This document shows, piece after piece, positions 26,710-36,895 of a stretch of 64,000 nucleotides of DNA (its first letter is position 1; each line of letters starts with the position of its first letter). The stretch covers positions 124,001 through 188,000 of the forward strand of contig NZ_JAIQZB010000001.1 in NCBI RefSeq assembly GCF_020164555.1, given 5' to 3'. This DNA is from Salegentibacter lacus (GTDB lineage: Bacteria; Bacteroidota; Bacteroidia; Flavobacteriales; Flavobacteriaceae). Below the pieces are notes generated by a model. The model did not search any database and was not told the DNA's origin. It saw nothing but the letters and a program-made list of their open reading frames with translations. The position numbers and the translations under genes are program-made.

Positions 26710-27732
26710 TTATATTCTAAAATGCAGGCCGGCATTCAGATGGAAGAATTTACCTGCAGTAGCCATGGTACTAATTTTAAAACGGTTGAAATAAATATTA
26801 AAACCAAGATCGGCTTTAATTTGGGCCTGACTTTGATCCAGACCACGAAGAGCTGTATTAATTGGTCCTAAGGCAATCCCTGAACCACCCATTGCATAAT
26901 TAAAGTTTGAATTGGTTGCTCCTAAGGCTCCAAATACTTCAAAACTATCTCCATATAATTTAGATCCCATAACCGAAGCCATCCAGAGATTAGAATTCAC
27001 ATTTACAAGGGTTAAGTTTCCAAAAGAACTTCCGGCAGAAGAAAGATTTACCGGATCCAAAAATTCATACTCTACATCAAATTTACTAAATGCAATTATG
27101 GCAGCCGCCTGAAAATCATCTTCCTGATTAAATCTAAAATACTGAGAAAAATTATGTTTTATTGCAGCACCGTAAGTAGTAAAAGCTACTCCGTCTACAG
27201 TTAACTGCGGAAGGATCCTGGCAGAAAATTCTGTTTCATACGGTAGCCCCACGTTAGCCTGAACAAATGGATAAGCAACCACACTTTTATTAATCCCTTC
27301 TATGGCCTGAAACCTGATTGGGACATTATTTCCGGCATAGTTGATATCTCCAACGAAGTATGTTTCAGTCTCGCCGCCAAAAGCAGTTGGAACCACCGCG
27401 TTACTTCCGTCTCCTTCAAGACTTAATATTGGCCCACCACTTTCGTGAACACCTGCAAGATCTCCATTTGATATTGTAAAAGATTGCCTGTTAGAAGGAA
27501 CAAATAATGCGTTGCCCTGAAAAGAGATTTCTACTTTCCACGGTTTTAAAGCGGTAGCAGAGGTAAACCAACCCGCTCCAGCCTGGTATGCGGCACCTTC
27601 AGCTGCAGGGCCCGCAAATTCATCTGCTATGTAAAGCATTTCGTTTGCGAATTTTGTAACATCATCATCCTGAGCATAGGTGATCGATGAAAACAATAAA
27701 AATAGAATGAGGTATTTAGCTTGAAATTTCAA
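26710..27732 (-). CDS. DUF6588 family outer-membrane protein
   Basis: A 340-residue exported protein with a signal peptide ending ITYAQ (residue 20-21) and a beta-strand-rich body with alternating aromatic residues that ends HLNAGLHFRI, consistent with an outer-membrane barrel. The N-terminal part (FANEMLYIADEFAGPAAEGA, then GAGWFTSATAL) matches what I know of DUF6588, a flavobacterial family of unknown role. The start is TTG at 27732, chosen because the signal peptide begins there and no ATG precedes it. It lies between the mdh promoter region and the gyrB terminator. Confidence 0.7.
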   Translation of the reverse strand: MKFQAKYLILFLLFSSITYAQDDDVTKFANEMLYIADEFAGPAAEGAAYQAGAGWFTSATALKPWKVEISFQGNALFVPSNRQSFTISNGDLAGVHESGGPILSLEGDGSNAVVPTAFGGETETYFVGDINYAGNNVPIRFQAIEGINKSVVAYPFVQANVGLPYETEFSARILPQLTVDGVAFTTYGAAIKHNFSQYFRFNQEDDFQAAAIIAFSKFDVEYEFLDPVNLSSAGSSFGNLTLVNVNSNLWMASVMGSKLYGDSFEVFGALGATNSNFNYAMGGSGIALGPINTALRGLDQSQAQIKADLGFNIYFNRFKISTMATAGKFFHLNAGLHFRI

Positions 27733-27806
27733 AATAAGTAGGTGTTAAGTTAGTGGAGTAAAAATAGCAAAAAAAGTATTCCAATAATAATGTTAACGAA
27801 GAGCAT

Positions 27807-27942
27807 AAAAAAAGCTGTCTAAAAAGTCTAATTCCGTCAAGCTGAACTTGTTTCAGCTTCTAATATGTTTTAATTACCAACATCTTAGATTCTGAAATGA
27901 ATTCAGAATGACGATTTAAAAACTTTTCAAACAGCCCCTTTT
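27807..27942 (-). terminator. gyrB terminator with a 94-base loop that contains a repeat
   Basis: Arms at 27922-27942 and 27807-27827 are 21 bases each. Read as minus-strand RNA, 16 positions pair by Watson-Crick rules and the other 5 are all G-U. The stem ends in seven U. It starts 20 bases after the gyrB stop. The loop holds the full repeat copy B, itself two hairpins. Confidence 0.65.
27835..27913. repeat. 79-bp palindrome-pair repeat, copy B (best preserved)
   Basis: Runs from CGTCAAGCTGAAC to AATTCAGAATGACG. Hairpin 1 is AAGCTGAA-CTTG-TTTCAGCTT. Hairpin 2 is ATTCTGAA-ATGA-ATTCAGAAT. The ends CGTCA and TGACG are inverted. It matches copies A and C in order and spacing. Confidence 0.85.
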
Positions 27943-27961
27943 CTTCTGTACTCCTTATTAG

Positions 27962-29911
<1,950 letters not shown>

Positions 29912-29942
29912 CTAATTAAATTCGTCTATTTTGAATAACGAA

Positions 29943-29950
29943 CAAATATA
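29943..29950 (-). promoter_or_regulatory. -7 element (TATATTTG) of the gyrB promoter
   Basis: An exact TAnnTTTG on the minus strand, 40 bases before the gyrB ATG. The -33 element is not clear. Confidence 0.5.
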
Positions 29951-30026
29951 ACAAAACGCATATTTTAATTAAGCTTGCAAGCCCTTCAACAGCTTTAAGT
30001 TATTAACAATTTGTGTAAAAAAAAGC

Positions 30027-30059
30027 CCAAAATACAGCAAATTTAATGCTGCATTTCGG
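30027..30059 (-). terminator. Intrinsic terminator of asnB
   Basis: CCAAAATACAGCA and TGCTGCATTTCGG pair; two positions are G-U only when read on the minus strand. Eight U follow shortly after the stem in that direction (A-run at 30017-30024). It lies 27 bases past the asnB stop. Confidence 0.8.
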
Positions 30060-30086
30060 ACATAACAAACCACACGATTGTTTACT

Positions 30087-31706
30087 CTATATTTGGGCTA
30101 ATTCTTCGAGTTGTTTTTTAGCGTTAGTTGCCAGGTGAGAAGTGTTTGCTCTTCCACTTGGATCAAGATCTTCCTGCCATTTAGGTATCCATCTTTTCAC
30201 TGTTTTCGCAGCGTTTTCCTGTGGGAAATGACTTTGGAATATTTCTCTATAGAAATAAGCTTCCTTAGTAGCGGGAGTATTGTAAGGATACTTCTCTGCT
30301 GCCATAGCCATTTGCTCATCAGAAACCCTCGCTGAAGCGTGAGCAATAAGCTCATCTATCCAGCTATAACCTACACCATCACTAAATTGTTCTTTTTGTC
30401 TCCATAACACCTCATCTGGTAAAAATGGCTGCTCTGGCGTATCAAAAGCTTTTCTTAGAATATATTTTTCTACCCCATCATAAGTTTTTGGTAGTTTATG
30501 AACAGCTTCAGTTTCCATTGCTGTTTTTAAGAACGCCTTATCTAAAAACGGCACCCTAGCTTCAAGTCCGTGGGCCATTGTAGATTTATCTGCTCTAAGG
30601 CAATCGGCAGTTGCAAGTCTTTGCACTCTTCTAATGGTTTCTTTCTGAAAATCATCAGCAGTAGGTGCGTTTTTAAAGTAAAGATAACCTCCAAAGATCT
30701 CATCGGCTCCTTCCCCACTTAAAACTACTTTTACACCTTTTTCTTTAATTCCTTTAGAAAGGAAATACATTGGTGTGCTGGCTCTTATAGAAGTTACATC
30801 GTAAGTTTCTAAATGCCATACCAGTTTTTTAAGAATATCGATTCCTTCCTCTACGGTAAAATGAAATTCAGAATGCTCGGTCCCAAGGAACTTGGCAACT
30901 TTTCTTGCCGCAACTAAATCGGGAGCGGTTTCATCTAAACCTATAGAGAAAGAATGCAGTTTTTGCCCGCTATCTTTCATCAACCTTGCGGCGATAGAAG
31001 ATGTTAAAGATGAGTCTAAACCTCCACTTAATAAAACTCCCAGAGGAACATCGGCCATTAATCTTTTACGCGTTGCTTCAATTAAGCTTTCTCTTATTTT
31101 TGAAAGATCTAATTTTTGCGTTGCCTTTTTATAATCGAACCAATCTGGCGTATAATATTCAACAAAACCGGTTTCCGGGGTGTAATAATGTCCCGGAGGA
31201 AAAGCTGCAAAGCTGCTGCATTGATCTACTAAAGTTTTCATTTCACTGGAAAACCAGATAGAACCTTCATCATCTGTTCCGTAATAAAGCGGTTTCACCC
31301 CAATTGGATCTCTCGCCGCAATAAAATCTTTACCATCTACCACTACGAAAGAAAATACTCCGTCTAATTTATCAAGAAAATCCACTCCGAACTCTTCATA
31401 TAAATGAACAATTACTTCTGAATCTCCTGTAGTTCTAAAAGAATGATCTTTTAATTCATTATTTCGCAAAGCCTGGTGGTTATATATTTCCCCGTTGTGA
31501 ATCATCCAGGCAGTTGAAGTTCCCTGGATAGGTTGTTTTCCAGTTTCAAGATCTACAATAGACAATCTTTCGTGACTTAATACATAACCTTCTTCGGTTA
31601 CATGTACATCACTTTGGTCTGGACCGCGGTGCGACATTCTTTTTGATAGCCCGCCGATCTTTTCTTCTGATAATCGTTTTCCGATTACTGCTAAAATTCC
31701 ACACAT
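30087..31706 (-). CDS. asnB: Asparagine synthase (glutamine-hydrolysing)
   Basis: Makes asparagine from aspartate, ATP and glutamine. The ATG at 31706 is chosen because the enzyme needs Cys2 as its exposed nucleophile (MCGILAVIGK). A longer frame to 31733 would bury it and would start inside the likely -7 element CATATTTG. The protein has 539 residues: an N-terminal glutaminase domain (2 to about 195) with RGPD (27-30) and NGEIYNH (71-77), then the synthetase domain with PP-loop SGGLDSS (227-233). It is divergent from the DUF2911 gene. Confidence 0.96.
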   Translation of the reverse strand: MCGILAVIGKRLSEEKIGGLSKRMSHRGPDQSDVHVTEEGYVLSHERLSIVDLETGKQPIQGTSTAWMIHNGEIYNHQALRNNELKDHSFRTTGDSEVIVHLYEEFGVDFLDKLDGVFSFVVVDGKDFIAARDPIGVKPLYYGTDDEGSIWFSSEMKTLVDQCSSFAAFPPGHYYTPETGFVEYYTPDWFDYKKATQKLDLSKIRESLIEATRKRLMADVPLGVLLSGGLDSSLTSSIAARLMKDSGQKLHSFSIGLDETAPDLVAARKVAKFLGTEHSEFHFTVEEGIDILKKLVWHLETYDVTSIRASTPMYFLSKGIKEKGVKVVLSGEGADEIFGGYLYFKNAPTADDFQKETIRRVQRLATADCLRADKSTMAHGLEARVPFLDKAFLKTAMETEAVHKLPKTYDGVEKYILRKAFDTPEQPFLPDEVLWRQKEQFSDGVGYSWIDELIAHASARVSDEQMAMAAEKYPYNTPATKEAYFYREIFQSHFPQENAAKTVKRWIPKWQEDLDPSGRANTSHLATNAKKQLEELAQI

Positions 31707-31952
31707 AACATTTGCTCTATTAATTCCATACAAATATGCGCCATAGCTTACATTTTATAAACACAAAATCGAAAATTGATATAATTTGAAAATGAATTGT
31801 GGAAAATTAAAATTCATAAGTAAGCAAATATTCCCGGAATTGCTTACAAACTTTACATCTGTAAAAATTCAATATTTTAACAGCAACTAAATAAATCTTT
31901 AACACCTTAAGAAATAACAGTAAACTATCTTTAACCTTAAAAATCAAACACA

Positions 31953-32525
31953 ATGAAGAAAATACTTTTAACTACGCTATGTTTAATAGGATTTCTAGGG
32001 TTCCAGGATGTACTGGCCCAGGAAACAGAAAAAAACAACGAACCAAATTTTCCAAAGTTAGATACCAGTCCTATGGACATGATTATACATCGTGACCAGG
32101 GAGACGCAGTTGTTATGCGGGTAATTTACAGTCGTCCTCAAACTCGAGATCGGGAAATCTTCGGAAAACTGGTTCCTTATGGAGAAGTTTGGAGAACCGG
32201 TGCTAATGAAGCTACCGAAATCACTTTTTACAAAGACATGGAAATTGGTGGTGAAGTTGTAAAAGCGGGTACTTACAGCCTTTATACAATTCCAGACGAA
32301 AAAGAATGGACCGTTATTCTAAACCAATCTACTCATACCTGGGGAGCTTATGAATATACAGACGAGGAGGATTATGTAAGAATAACAGTTCCTGTTAGAA
32401 ATTCAAGTAAAAAAATCGAAAATTTTTCAATGGCTATAGAGCAGAAAGAAGATGAAGCAGGTGCAAACCTATTAATGGGTTGGGCCGACAAATATATAAA
32501 AGTGCCTTTCTCACCCGCAGGATAA
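31953..32525 (+). CDS. Secreted DUF2911 protein
   Basis: A 190-residue exported protein with a signal peptide (residues 1-22, ending DVLAQ). The DUF2911 pattern is clear: VVMRVIYSRPQTRDREIFG, LVPYGEVWRTGANEATEI, then AGTYSLYTIPDEKEWTVIL and THTWGAYEY. The family is common in Bacteroidota, probably periplasmic, with no known function. It is a single gene ended by a perfect bidirectional terminator shared with queE. Confidence 0.88.
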   Translation: MKKILLTTLCLIGFLGFQDVLAQETEKNNEPNFPKLDTSPMDMIIHRDQGDAVVMRVIYSRPQTRDREIFGKLVPYGEVWRTGANEATEITFYKDMEIGGEVVKAGTYSLYTIPDEKEWTVILNQSTHTWGAYEYTDEEDYVRITVPVRNSSKKIENFSMAIEQKEDEAGANLLMGWADKYIKVPFSPAG

Positions 32526-32546
32526 GCATAAATTAGAATTATTATC

Positions 32547-32581
32547 AAAAACGGCTGTTTGAATTACAAACAGCCGTTTTT
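32547..32581. terminator. Bidirectional intrinsic terminator between the DUF2911 gene and queE
   Basis: A perfect 15-base stem, AAAAACGGCTGTTTG with CAAACAGCCGTTTTT, around the loop AATTA. It abuts the queE stop codon (32584-32582). The core GGCTGTTTG also occurs in the gyrB terminator arm. Confidence 0.92.
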
Positions 32582-33214
32582 TTATGGAATATTAAGATAT
32601 TTATGAGTTTGAAGTGAAACCTTCCACTTTGGGTTTTTCATCACAAAATCTACAATTAGCGGCATCATTTTATCTCTATTGCTCCATTCCGGTTGCAAAT
32701 ATAAAATACAGTTTTCGCTAACTTTTTCAGCCTGTTCTTCAGCAAACTTAAAATCGTGTTTATTGAAAATAATCACTTTAAGCTCGTGGGCCAGCGGATA
32801 AATTTCTTCAGTAGGCAATTTTATTTTCTTGGGTGATAAACAAATCCAATCCCATTGCCCGGTTAATTTATAGGCTCCGGAAGTTTCAATATGAATATCG
32901 CAACCTTTATCTTTAAGCGCACCTGTAAGTCTGGTCATATCCCAGGTTAAAGGCTCTCCACCCGTAATTACAATGGTTTTACTGCTAGCCACCGCTTTTT
33001 CCACAATTTCACCAATATGCGTTGGTGGATGGATTGATGGATCCCAACTTTCTTTCACATCACACCAATGGCATCCTACATCGCAGCCTCCAATTCTAAT
33101 AAAATAAGCGGCCGTTCCTTTATGAAATCCTTCTCCCTGGATGGTATAAAATTCTTCCATTAGCGGAAGCATTATCCCATCGTCTACCAATGCCTTTGTC
33201 TCTTCTGTAATCAT
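32582..33214 (-). CDS. queE: 7-carboxy-7-deazaguanine synthase
   Basis: A radical SAM enzyme in queuosine synthesis that turns 6-carboxytetrahydropterin into 7-carboxy-7-deazaguanine. From the ATG at 33214 the protein has 210 residues. The iron-sulphur motif has the QueE spacing C-x3-C-x2-C: Cys44, Cys48 and Cys51 in GGCDVGCHWCDVKESW. Substrate-site segments EEFYTIQGEGF and VITGGEPL follow. An in-frame TTG three codons earlier lies inside the -7 element, so it is rejected. The gene is short-leadered and separate from the peptidase genes upstream. Confidence 0.95.
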   Translation of the reverse strand: MITEETKALVDDGIMLPLMEEFYTIQGEGFHKGTAAYFIRIGGCDVGCHWCDVKESWDPSIHPPTHIGEIVEKAVASSKTIVITGGEPLTWDMTRLTGALKDKGCDIHIETSGAYKLTGQWDWICLSPKKIKLPTEEIYPLAHELKVIIFNKHDFKFAEEQAEKVSENCILYLQPEWSNRDKMMPLIVDFVMKNPKWKVSLQTHKYLNIP

Positions 33215-33220
33215 AGCCTG

Positions 33221-33228
33221 CAAAGATA
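33221..33228 (-). promoter_or_regulatory. -7 element (TATCTTTG) of queE, close to its ATG
   Basis: An exact TAnnTTTG ending 6 bases before the ATG at 33214. It predicts a leaderless or nearly leaderless transcript and fixes the start codon choice. Confidence 0.5.
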
Positions 33229-33272
33229 CGTAATCTCTTATTTTTAAGCTGTGCTTCAGGCTGAATTCCTTT

Positions 33273-34730
33273 TTAATCTAAAATAAGCGCATTTTCTACA
33301 CTGAAATTTTCTTCGGAAAGATCTATTAAAAATCCGTTAATCACAGCATAAACCAATTTCCCGTCTTTTTGGAGAAAGAAATGTGGCTGCAAATTTCCCG
33401 AAATTTCGAAGTCTTCAGAAACGATATTAATGGGTGATTCTGTAAAATCTTCTTCGGGTAATTCTTCTAAAGCTACATAAGCATAACCTTCTTGAAGTAT
33501 TTCTGAAATATTTTCCTGCTGAAGTTCAGCTAAGTTCTGGAAAGTTTCGGGATAGATTTTGCCTTCAACTAAGCTAAATCCGGAAGCATCCAGTTCTTCA
33601 TATCCGTAAAACGTAGAAAGATCTCCCCTATCTGCGATATAGGCATCATAAAAATAATCCAGGCTTTCGTCCTGAATTTCTCGCTGATTAATCCCTAAGT
33701 CTAAAATATATTCTTCTCCCAATAATTCATAAGTAAGCCCTGTAAGCTTTAAATCGAAAAGCTTCCTGTCGTTATTCGGGATTTCTTCATATTTAGATAT
33801 ATCAGCATTTTTATAATCCCCGTCGGCAATAGAGAAAACAGCGGCAAGAATGGAAACGAAATTCAATTTTCTAATTTCCTGTTTTTCGGGATCGTTAGCA
33901 TAACCACCAGATTCAATTAAAACAGTACTGGTACCCCATTTCTGGATATTATCTCCAAAGGCACGCGGCTCAAAATCGTCGTTATACCGCCCAACCTGAC
34001 CGGGGGCGTATTCCTGGAGAATTTCATTCATTTGTACAATTACCTGCATTGCTGCGCCACGAACATTGTTTATAGATTTTTCATAATTAAATGCCGGAGC
34101 CAGATAAGAAATAGTTGCCGGTTTTGGAGTTCTTTCGGCATTGTAATAGGTGCTTTGATCGTGCAGGTTGAAACCAAAATCAGCATCGAGACTATCTCGA
34201 ACCTTTTTTAAAGTTTTACTTTCCGGCGACTGTAAACGCAAGGCATCGCGATTAATATCTACTCCCAGTAAATTCCTGCGCTGAAAACGCTGCGCGCCAT
34301 CTGGGTTCAGCATTGGTAAAAAGTGAAGTTTTACGTTCTTCAGCATTTCTTCTTTTTCTTCTGAAAATTCTTCGGAATCCAGGAAATTAAGAATATCAAA
34401 AATAGCCATTGTTGCCGTAGATTCATCGCCGTGCATTTGCGACCAAAGAAAAACATCTACCTCACCTGAACCAACCGAAATTAAATGAAGCGGTCTACCC
34501 TCAATAGACTCACCAACTTTTGCAACCTCAAAATTCTCTTTCTTCTTAAGCTCGTCTATTAAAGGTTGAATTTCAGCCTGTGTAAATCGGCGTTTTTCAA
34601 TAGATTTTTCTTTAAAATCTTCATAGGAATTATACAACTCCTTATAAATTTCTTTTTCCTGCGCTGAGCTAATTGAAACAGTAAGAAAACCGAATAAAAA
34701 GAAGAGAAAACTTATATTTTTGAAATTCAT
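33273..34730 (-). CDS. Exported M14-family zinc carboxypeptidase
   Basis: A 485-residue exported metallopeptidase with a signal peptide (about 1-23, ending SSAQ). The M14 zinc ligands are His100 and Glu103 in SQMHGDEST and His190 in GFNLHDQS; the general base is Glu273 in LIESGG. Substrate-binding residues lie in LNPDGAQRFQRRN and GVDINRDALRL. M14 enzymes trim C-terminal residues; some cut peptidoglycan stem peptides. The ATG overlaps the stop of the amidase gene by 4 bases (ATGA), so the two are translationally coupled. That supports a shared substrate such as peptide or muropeptide. Confidence 0.9.
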   Translation of the reverse strand: MNFKNISFLFFLFGFLTVSISSAQEKEIYKELYNSYEDFKEKSIEKRRFTQAEIQPLIDELKKKENFEVAKVGESIEGRPLHLISVGSGEVDVFLWSQMHGDESTATMAIFDILNFLDSEEFSEEKEEMLKNVKLHFLPMLNPDGAQRFQRRNLLGVDINRDALRLQSPESKTLKKVRDSLDADFGFNLHDQSTYYNAERTPKPATISYLAPAFNYEKSINNVRGAAMQVIVQMNEILQEYAPGQVGRYNDDFEPRAFGDNIQKWGTSTVLIESGGYANDPEKQEIRKLNFVSILAAVFSIADGDYKNADISKYEEIPNNDRKLFDLKLTGLTYELLGEEYILDLGINQREIQDESLDYFYDAYIADRGDLSTFYGYEELDASGFSLVEGKIYPETFQNLAELQQENISEILQEGYAYVALEELPEEDFTESPINIVSEDFEISGNLQPHFFLQKDGKLVYAVINGFLIDLSEENFSVENALILD

Positions 34731-35398
34731 TTTTTATTGATTTTTGGTACCGTTTTAAAATTAAGGCTTTTAGTTTTTTCCCGGACTTTTTGCATAAATT
34801 CTTTTCCGGGATCAGTCTTTTGGGTGCGGTAGCCGTCGTCTTTTTCAAGCCATAATTGATGCCCCTCAAACTGCGGATATTCATAATGCCCTAATAAATA
34901 TTCAATATCGTATTTTTCACTCAAATATTTCACTAATTCGATATTGGCTCTAATTTGAGCTTCAGTAAGCGTGGTTTCTTTGGCGCCACCAACGTTTTCC
35001 ACTCCAATCGCGGCGTGGTTTAATCCAATTACGTGTCTTGCCATCGTTGTTTCTGGCATTAAGCGATAAATAGTCCCATCGCGATCTACCAGAAAATGAG
35101 CCGAAACATTTAAGGCACCGGCTTCTTGAATATCTTCTCTTGCACCCGGTAATTTTACTGAGTTAAAAGCACGAAAGGAGCTTTCTAAATCTGGTATAGC
35201 CGTCCAGTGCAATACAATCATTTTCGGATTAATATCAGGGGAAGATTGTTCCAAATTATAGCGTTCTTTTAAATATTCCAGGCTAAGTTCTTCCCGCTCT
35301 TCATTAAAAATAATTGGACGATCAATAATTCTTTCAGCAACATCTGCACTTTTACAACTGAATAGAAAAAGGGTGAAAATTATAGTTATATATCTCAT
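34727..35398 (-). CDS. Lipoprotein N-acetylmuramoyl-L-alanine amidase (Amidase_2 / AmiD-like)
   Basis: A zinc amidase that cuts the bond between N-acetylmuramic acid and the stem peptide. From the ATG at 35398 it has 223 residues and lipobox LFSC (Cys15), so it is predicted to be membrane-anchored. Zinc ligands are His64 (VLHWTA), His171 (LGHYEYP) and Asp196 (KTDPGKEF). NVSAHFLVDRDGTIYRL and HVIGLNHAAIGVENVGG are the family core. A longer frame from 35419 would start inside the hairpin after susD, so the shorter start is used. It is coupled to the M14 peptidase gene. Confidence 0.92.
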   Translation of the reverse strand: MRYITIIFTLFLFSCKSADVAERIIDRPIIFNEEREELSLEYLKERYNLEQSSPDINPKMIVLHWTAIPDLESSFRAFNSVKLPGAREDIQEAGALNVSAHFLVDRDGTIYRLMPETTMARHVIGLNHAAIGVENVGGAKETTLTEAQIRANIELVKYLSEKYDIEYLLGHYEYPQFEGHQLWLEKDDGYRTQKTDPGKEFMQKVREKTKSLNFKTVPKINKK

Positions 35399-35418
35399 TT
35401 TAAAAGTATTTAAAACCA

Positions 35419-35445
35419 AAATCTCCCGGGCCGGCCGGGAGATTT
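35419..35445 (-). terminator. GC-rich hairpin between susD and the amidase gene
   Basis: AAATCTCCCGG and CCGGGAGATTT form a perfect 11-base stem around GCCGG, followed on the minus strand by a T-rich run. It starts 23 bases past the susD stop and ends 20 bases before the amidase ATG. It may be a leaky terminator or an mRNA 3'-end stabiliser. Confidence 0.8.
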
Positions 35446-35467
35446 AAATTGTTACTGATATAAGGAC

Positions 35468-36883
35468 TTATTCATCCCAAAAAATTCTATCTAATAAGGT
35501 CACGTCTGGAACATTGCTTCCATTTCTTCCAATTTCTGAATCGGGATAACGCAATCTTCTAATAAACTGGCCATTAAGATCTGGATTAAGATTTGCGGGA
35601 AGATCAAAATTTTCATAATCATAATCGTGTCTTCTGGCATCTACCCAAGCTTCAGGATGCAAGAACATCACAATCCATTTTTCTTTGAAGATATTATCTA
35701 TAGTGAAATTATCCTCTCCTACACTAACCGCTGAGCTATTTACATACGCATCTATTTCTGCTTGTTCAACTCCCAGCATTCTCATGTGCGCCCTTATTCC
35801 TTCACGATAAGCATTATAAGAACGTGATATATCTATTTCAAAAGCAGCTTCAGCTTCAATAAATTTTTGTTCAGCATAGGTTGCGATTAAAACCGGAGAC
35901 TGTTCTGAAGTATAGAAATCTCCCGGGACCAGTGTAGAACGTTCACCCGATTCGGCTGCACTACCGCGGCCTTCACCATTTGGAACACCCACATACTCTC
36001 CATCGTCAGTAGTACCAATCATATAAGGCAAACGTGGGTCTTCTACCCCAAAGGTAGTCCCATCAGTTGCTTCTACAAACTGTTCAGAAATCCATCCGCC
36101 CAGGATTAGGTTTTCATTATTAATAGCCACATTAGCCCAAGGATTGAATTCTTCTTCAAAATACTCAACCTCAGCGTTATCTTCATTACTCTCAAAACCG
36201 GCATCTATCGCTGCTAAAATTTCAGCAGGATTATATTGATCGGTTTTACTTAAGTGATTTGCATAACGCGCTTTAAGCATATTTGCAAATTTAATCCATT
36301 GGTCTGCATCTCCGTTATAAATAAAATCATCCGATCCAATTGGCAAATCTGTTTCTTGTGAAAGATTAGCTATCCCGTTGTTGAGCAATTCAAAAACCCT
36401 GTCGTACAAAGCCGCATCATCGTCATAAGAAGGAGTGATGGTTTCAAAATTAAAACTTTGACTAAATGGCACATCTCCAAAAGCATCTACGGCCATCGCT
36501 AAATTTAAAGCCATTAATACCTGGCCGGCACCTTCGTAATGAGAAGCTCCAGTTTCGTTAGCTTCTAAGATCATATCATTGAGATCTGTCATAACATTAT
36601 ACAAAGAAGACCAGGTGGTGTTGAAACTTAGGTCATCCATAACATCTGAAGCACTTGCTTGGTTTGGAGAAGCTAAATATTGTACATAATAAGAAGTTGT
36701 ACTGCCAATTCTAAATGTATTTTGAGCTGTTTCAAATGTAGAATTAACCATCAATCCGCTTAAGGGAGCAGTTGTAGGGTTGTTCGGATTCTCATTTATA
36801 TCAAGGTAATCGTCACAGGCCGTAAAAGTGAGAAACAGCCCTGCGATTGCTATAAAACTATATGTTTTTCTTAAAATTTTCAT
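35468..36883 (-). CDS. susD: SusD/RagB-like outer-membrane lipoprotein
   Basis: The surface lipoprotein that captures ligand and acts as the lid of the SusC channel. From the ATG at 36883 it has 471 residues and a lipobox TFTAC (Cys23). The mature start CDDYLDINENPNNPT is typical of SusD-like proteins. Helical TPR-like parts follow, for example KFANMLKARYANHLSKTD, and the C-terminal KEKWIVMFLHPEAWVDARR region. An in-frame TTG two codons upstream is less likely as the start. It is 12 bases after susC, the usual pairing. The ligand is not determined; RagB relatives bind peptides. Confidence 0.93.
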   Translation of the reverse strand: MKILRKTYSFIAIAGLFLTFTACDDYLDINENPNNPTTAPLSGLMVNSTFETAQNTFRIGSTTSYYVQYLASPNQASASDVMDDLSFNTTWSSLYNVMTDLNDMILEANETGASHYEGAGQVLMALNLAMAVDAFGDVPFSQSFNFETITPSYDDDAALYDRVFELLNNGIANLSQETDLPIGSDDFIYNGDADQWIKFANMLKARYANHLSKTDQYNPAEILAAIDAGFESNEDNAEVEYFEEEFNPWANVAINNENLILGGWISEQFVEATDGTTFGVEDPRLPYMIGTTDDGEYVGVPNGEGRGSAAESGERSTLVPGDFYTSEQSPVLIATYAEQKFIEAEAAFEIDISRSYNAYREGIRAHMRMLGVEQAEIDAYVNSSAVSVGEDNFTIDNIFKEKWIVMFLHPEAWVDARRHDYDYENFDLPANLNPDLNGQFIRRLRYPDSEIGRNGSNVPDVTLLDRIFWDE

Positions 36884-36895
36884 ATTCAATATTTT

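Noticed and set aside
30087-31733. AsnB starting nine codons upstream
   Set aside because: The glutaminase nucleophile must be residue 2; only the ATG at 31706 gives MCGIL.
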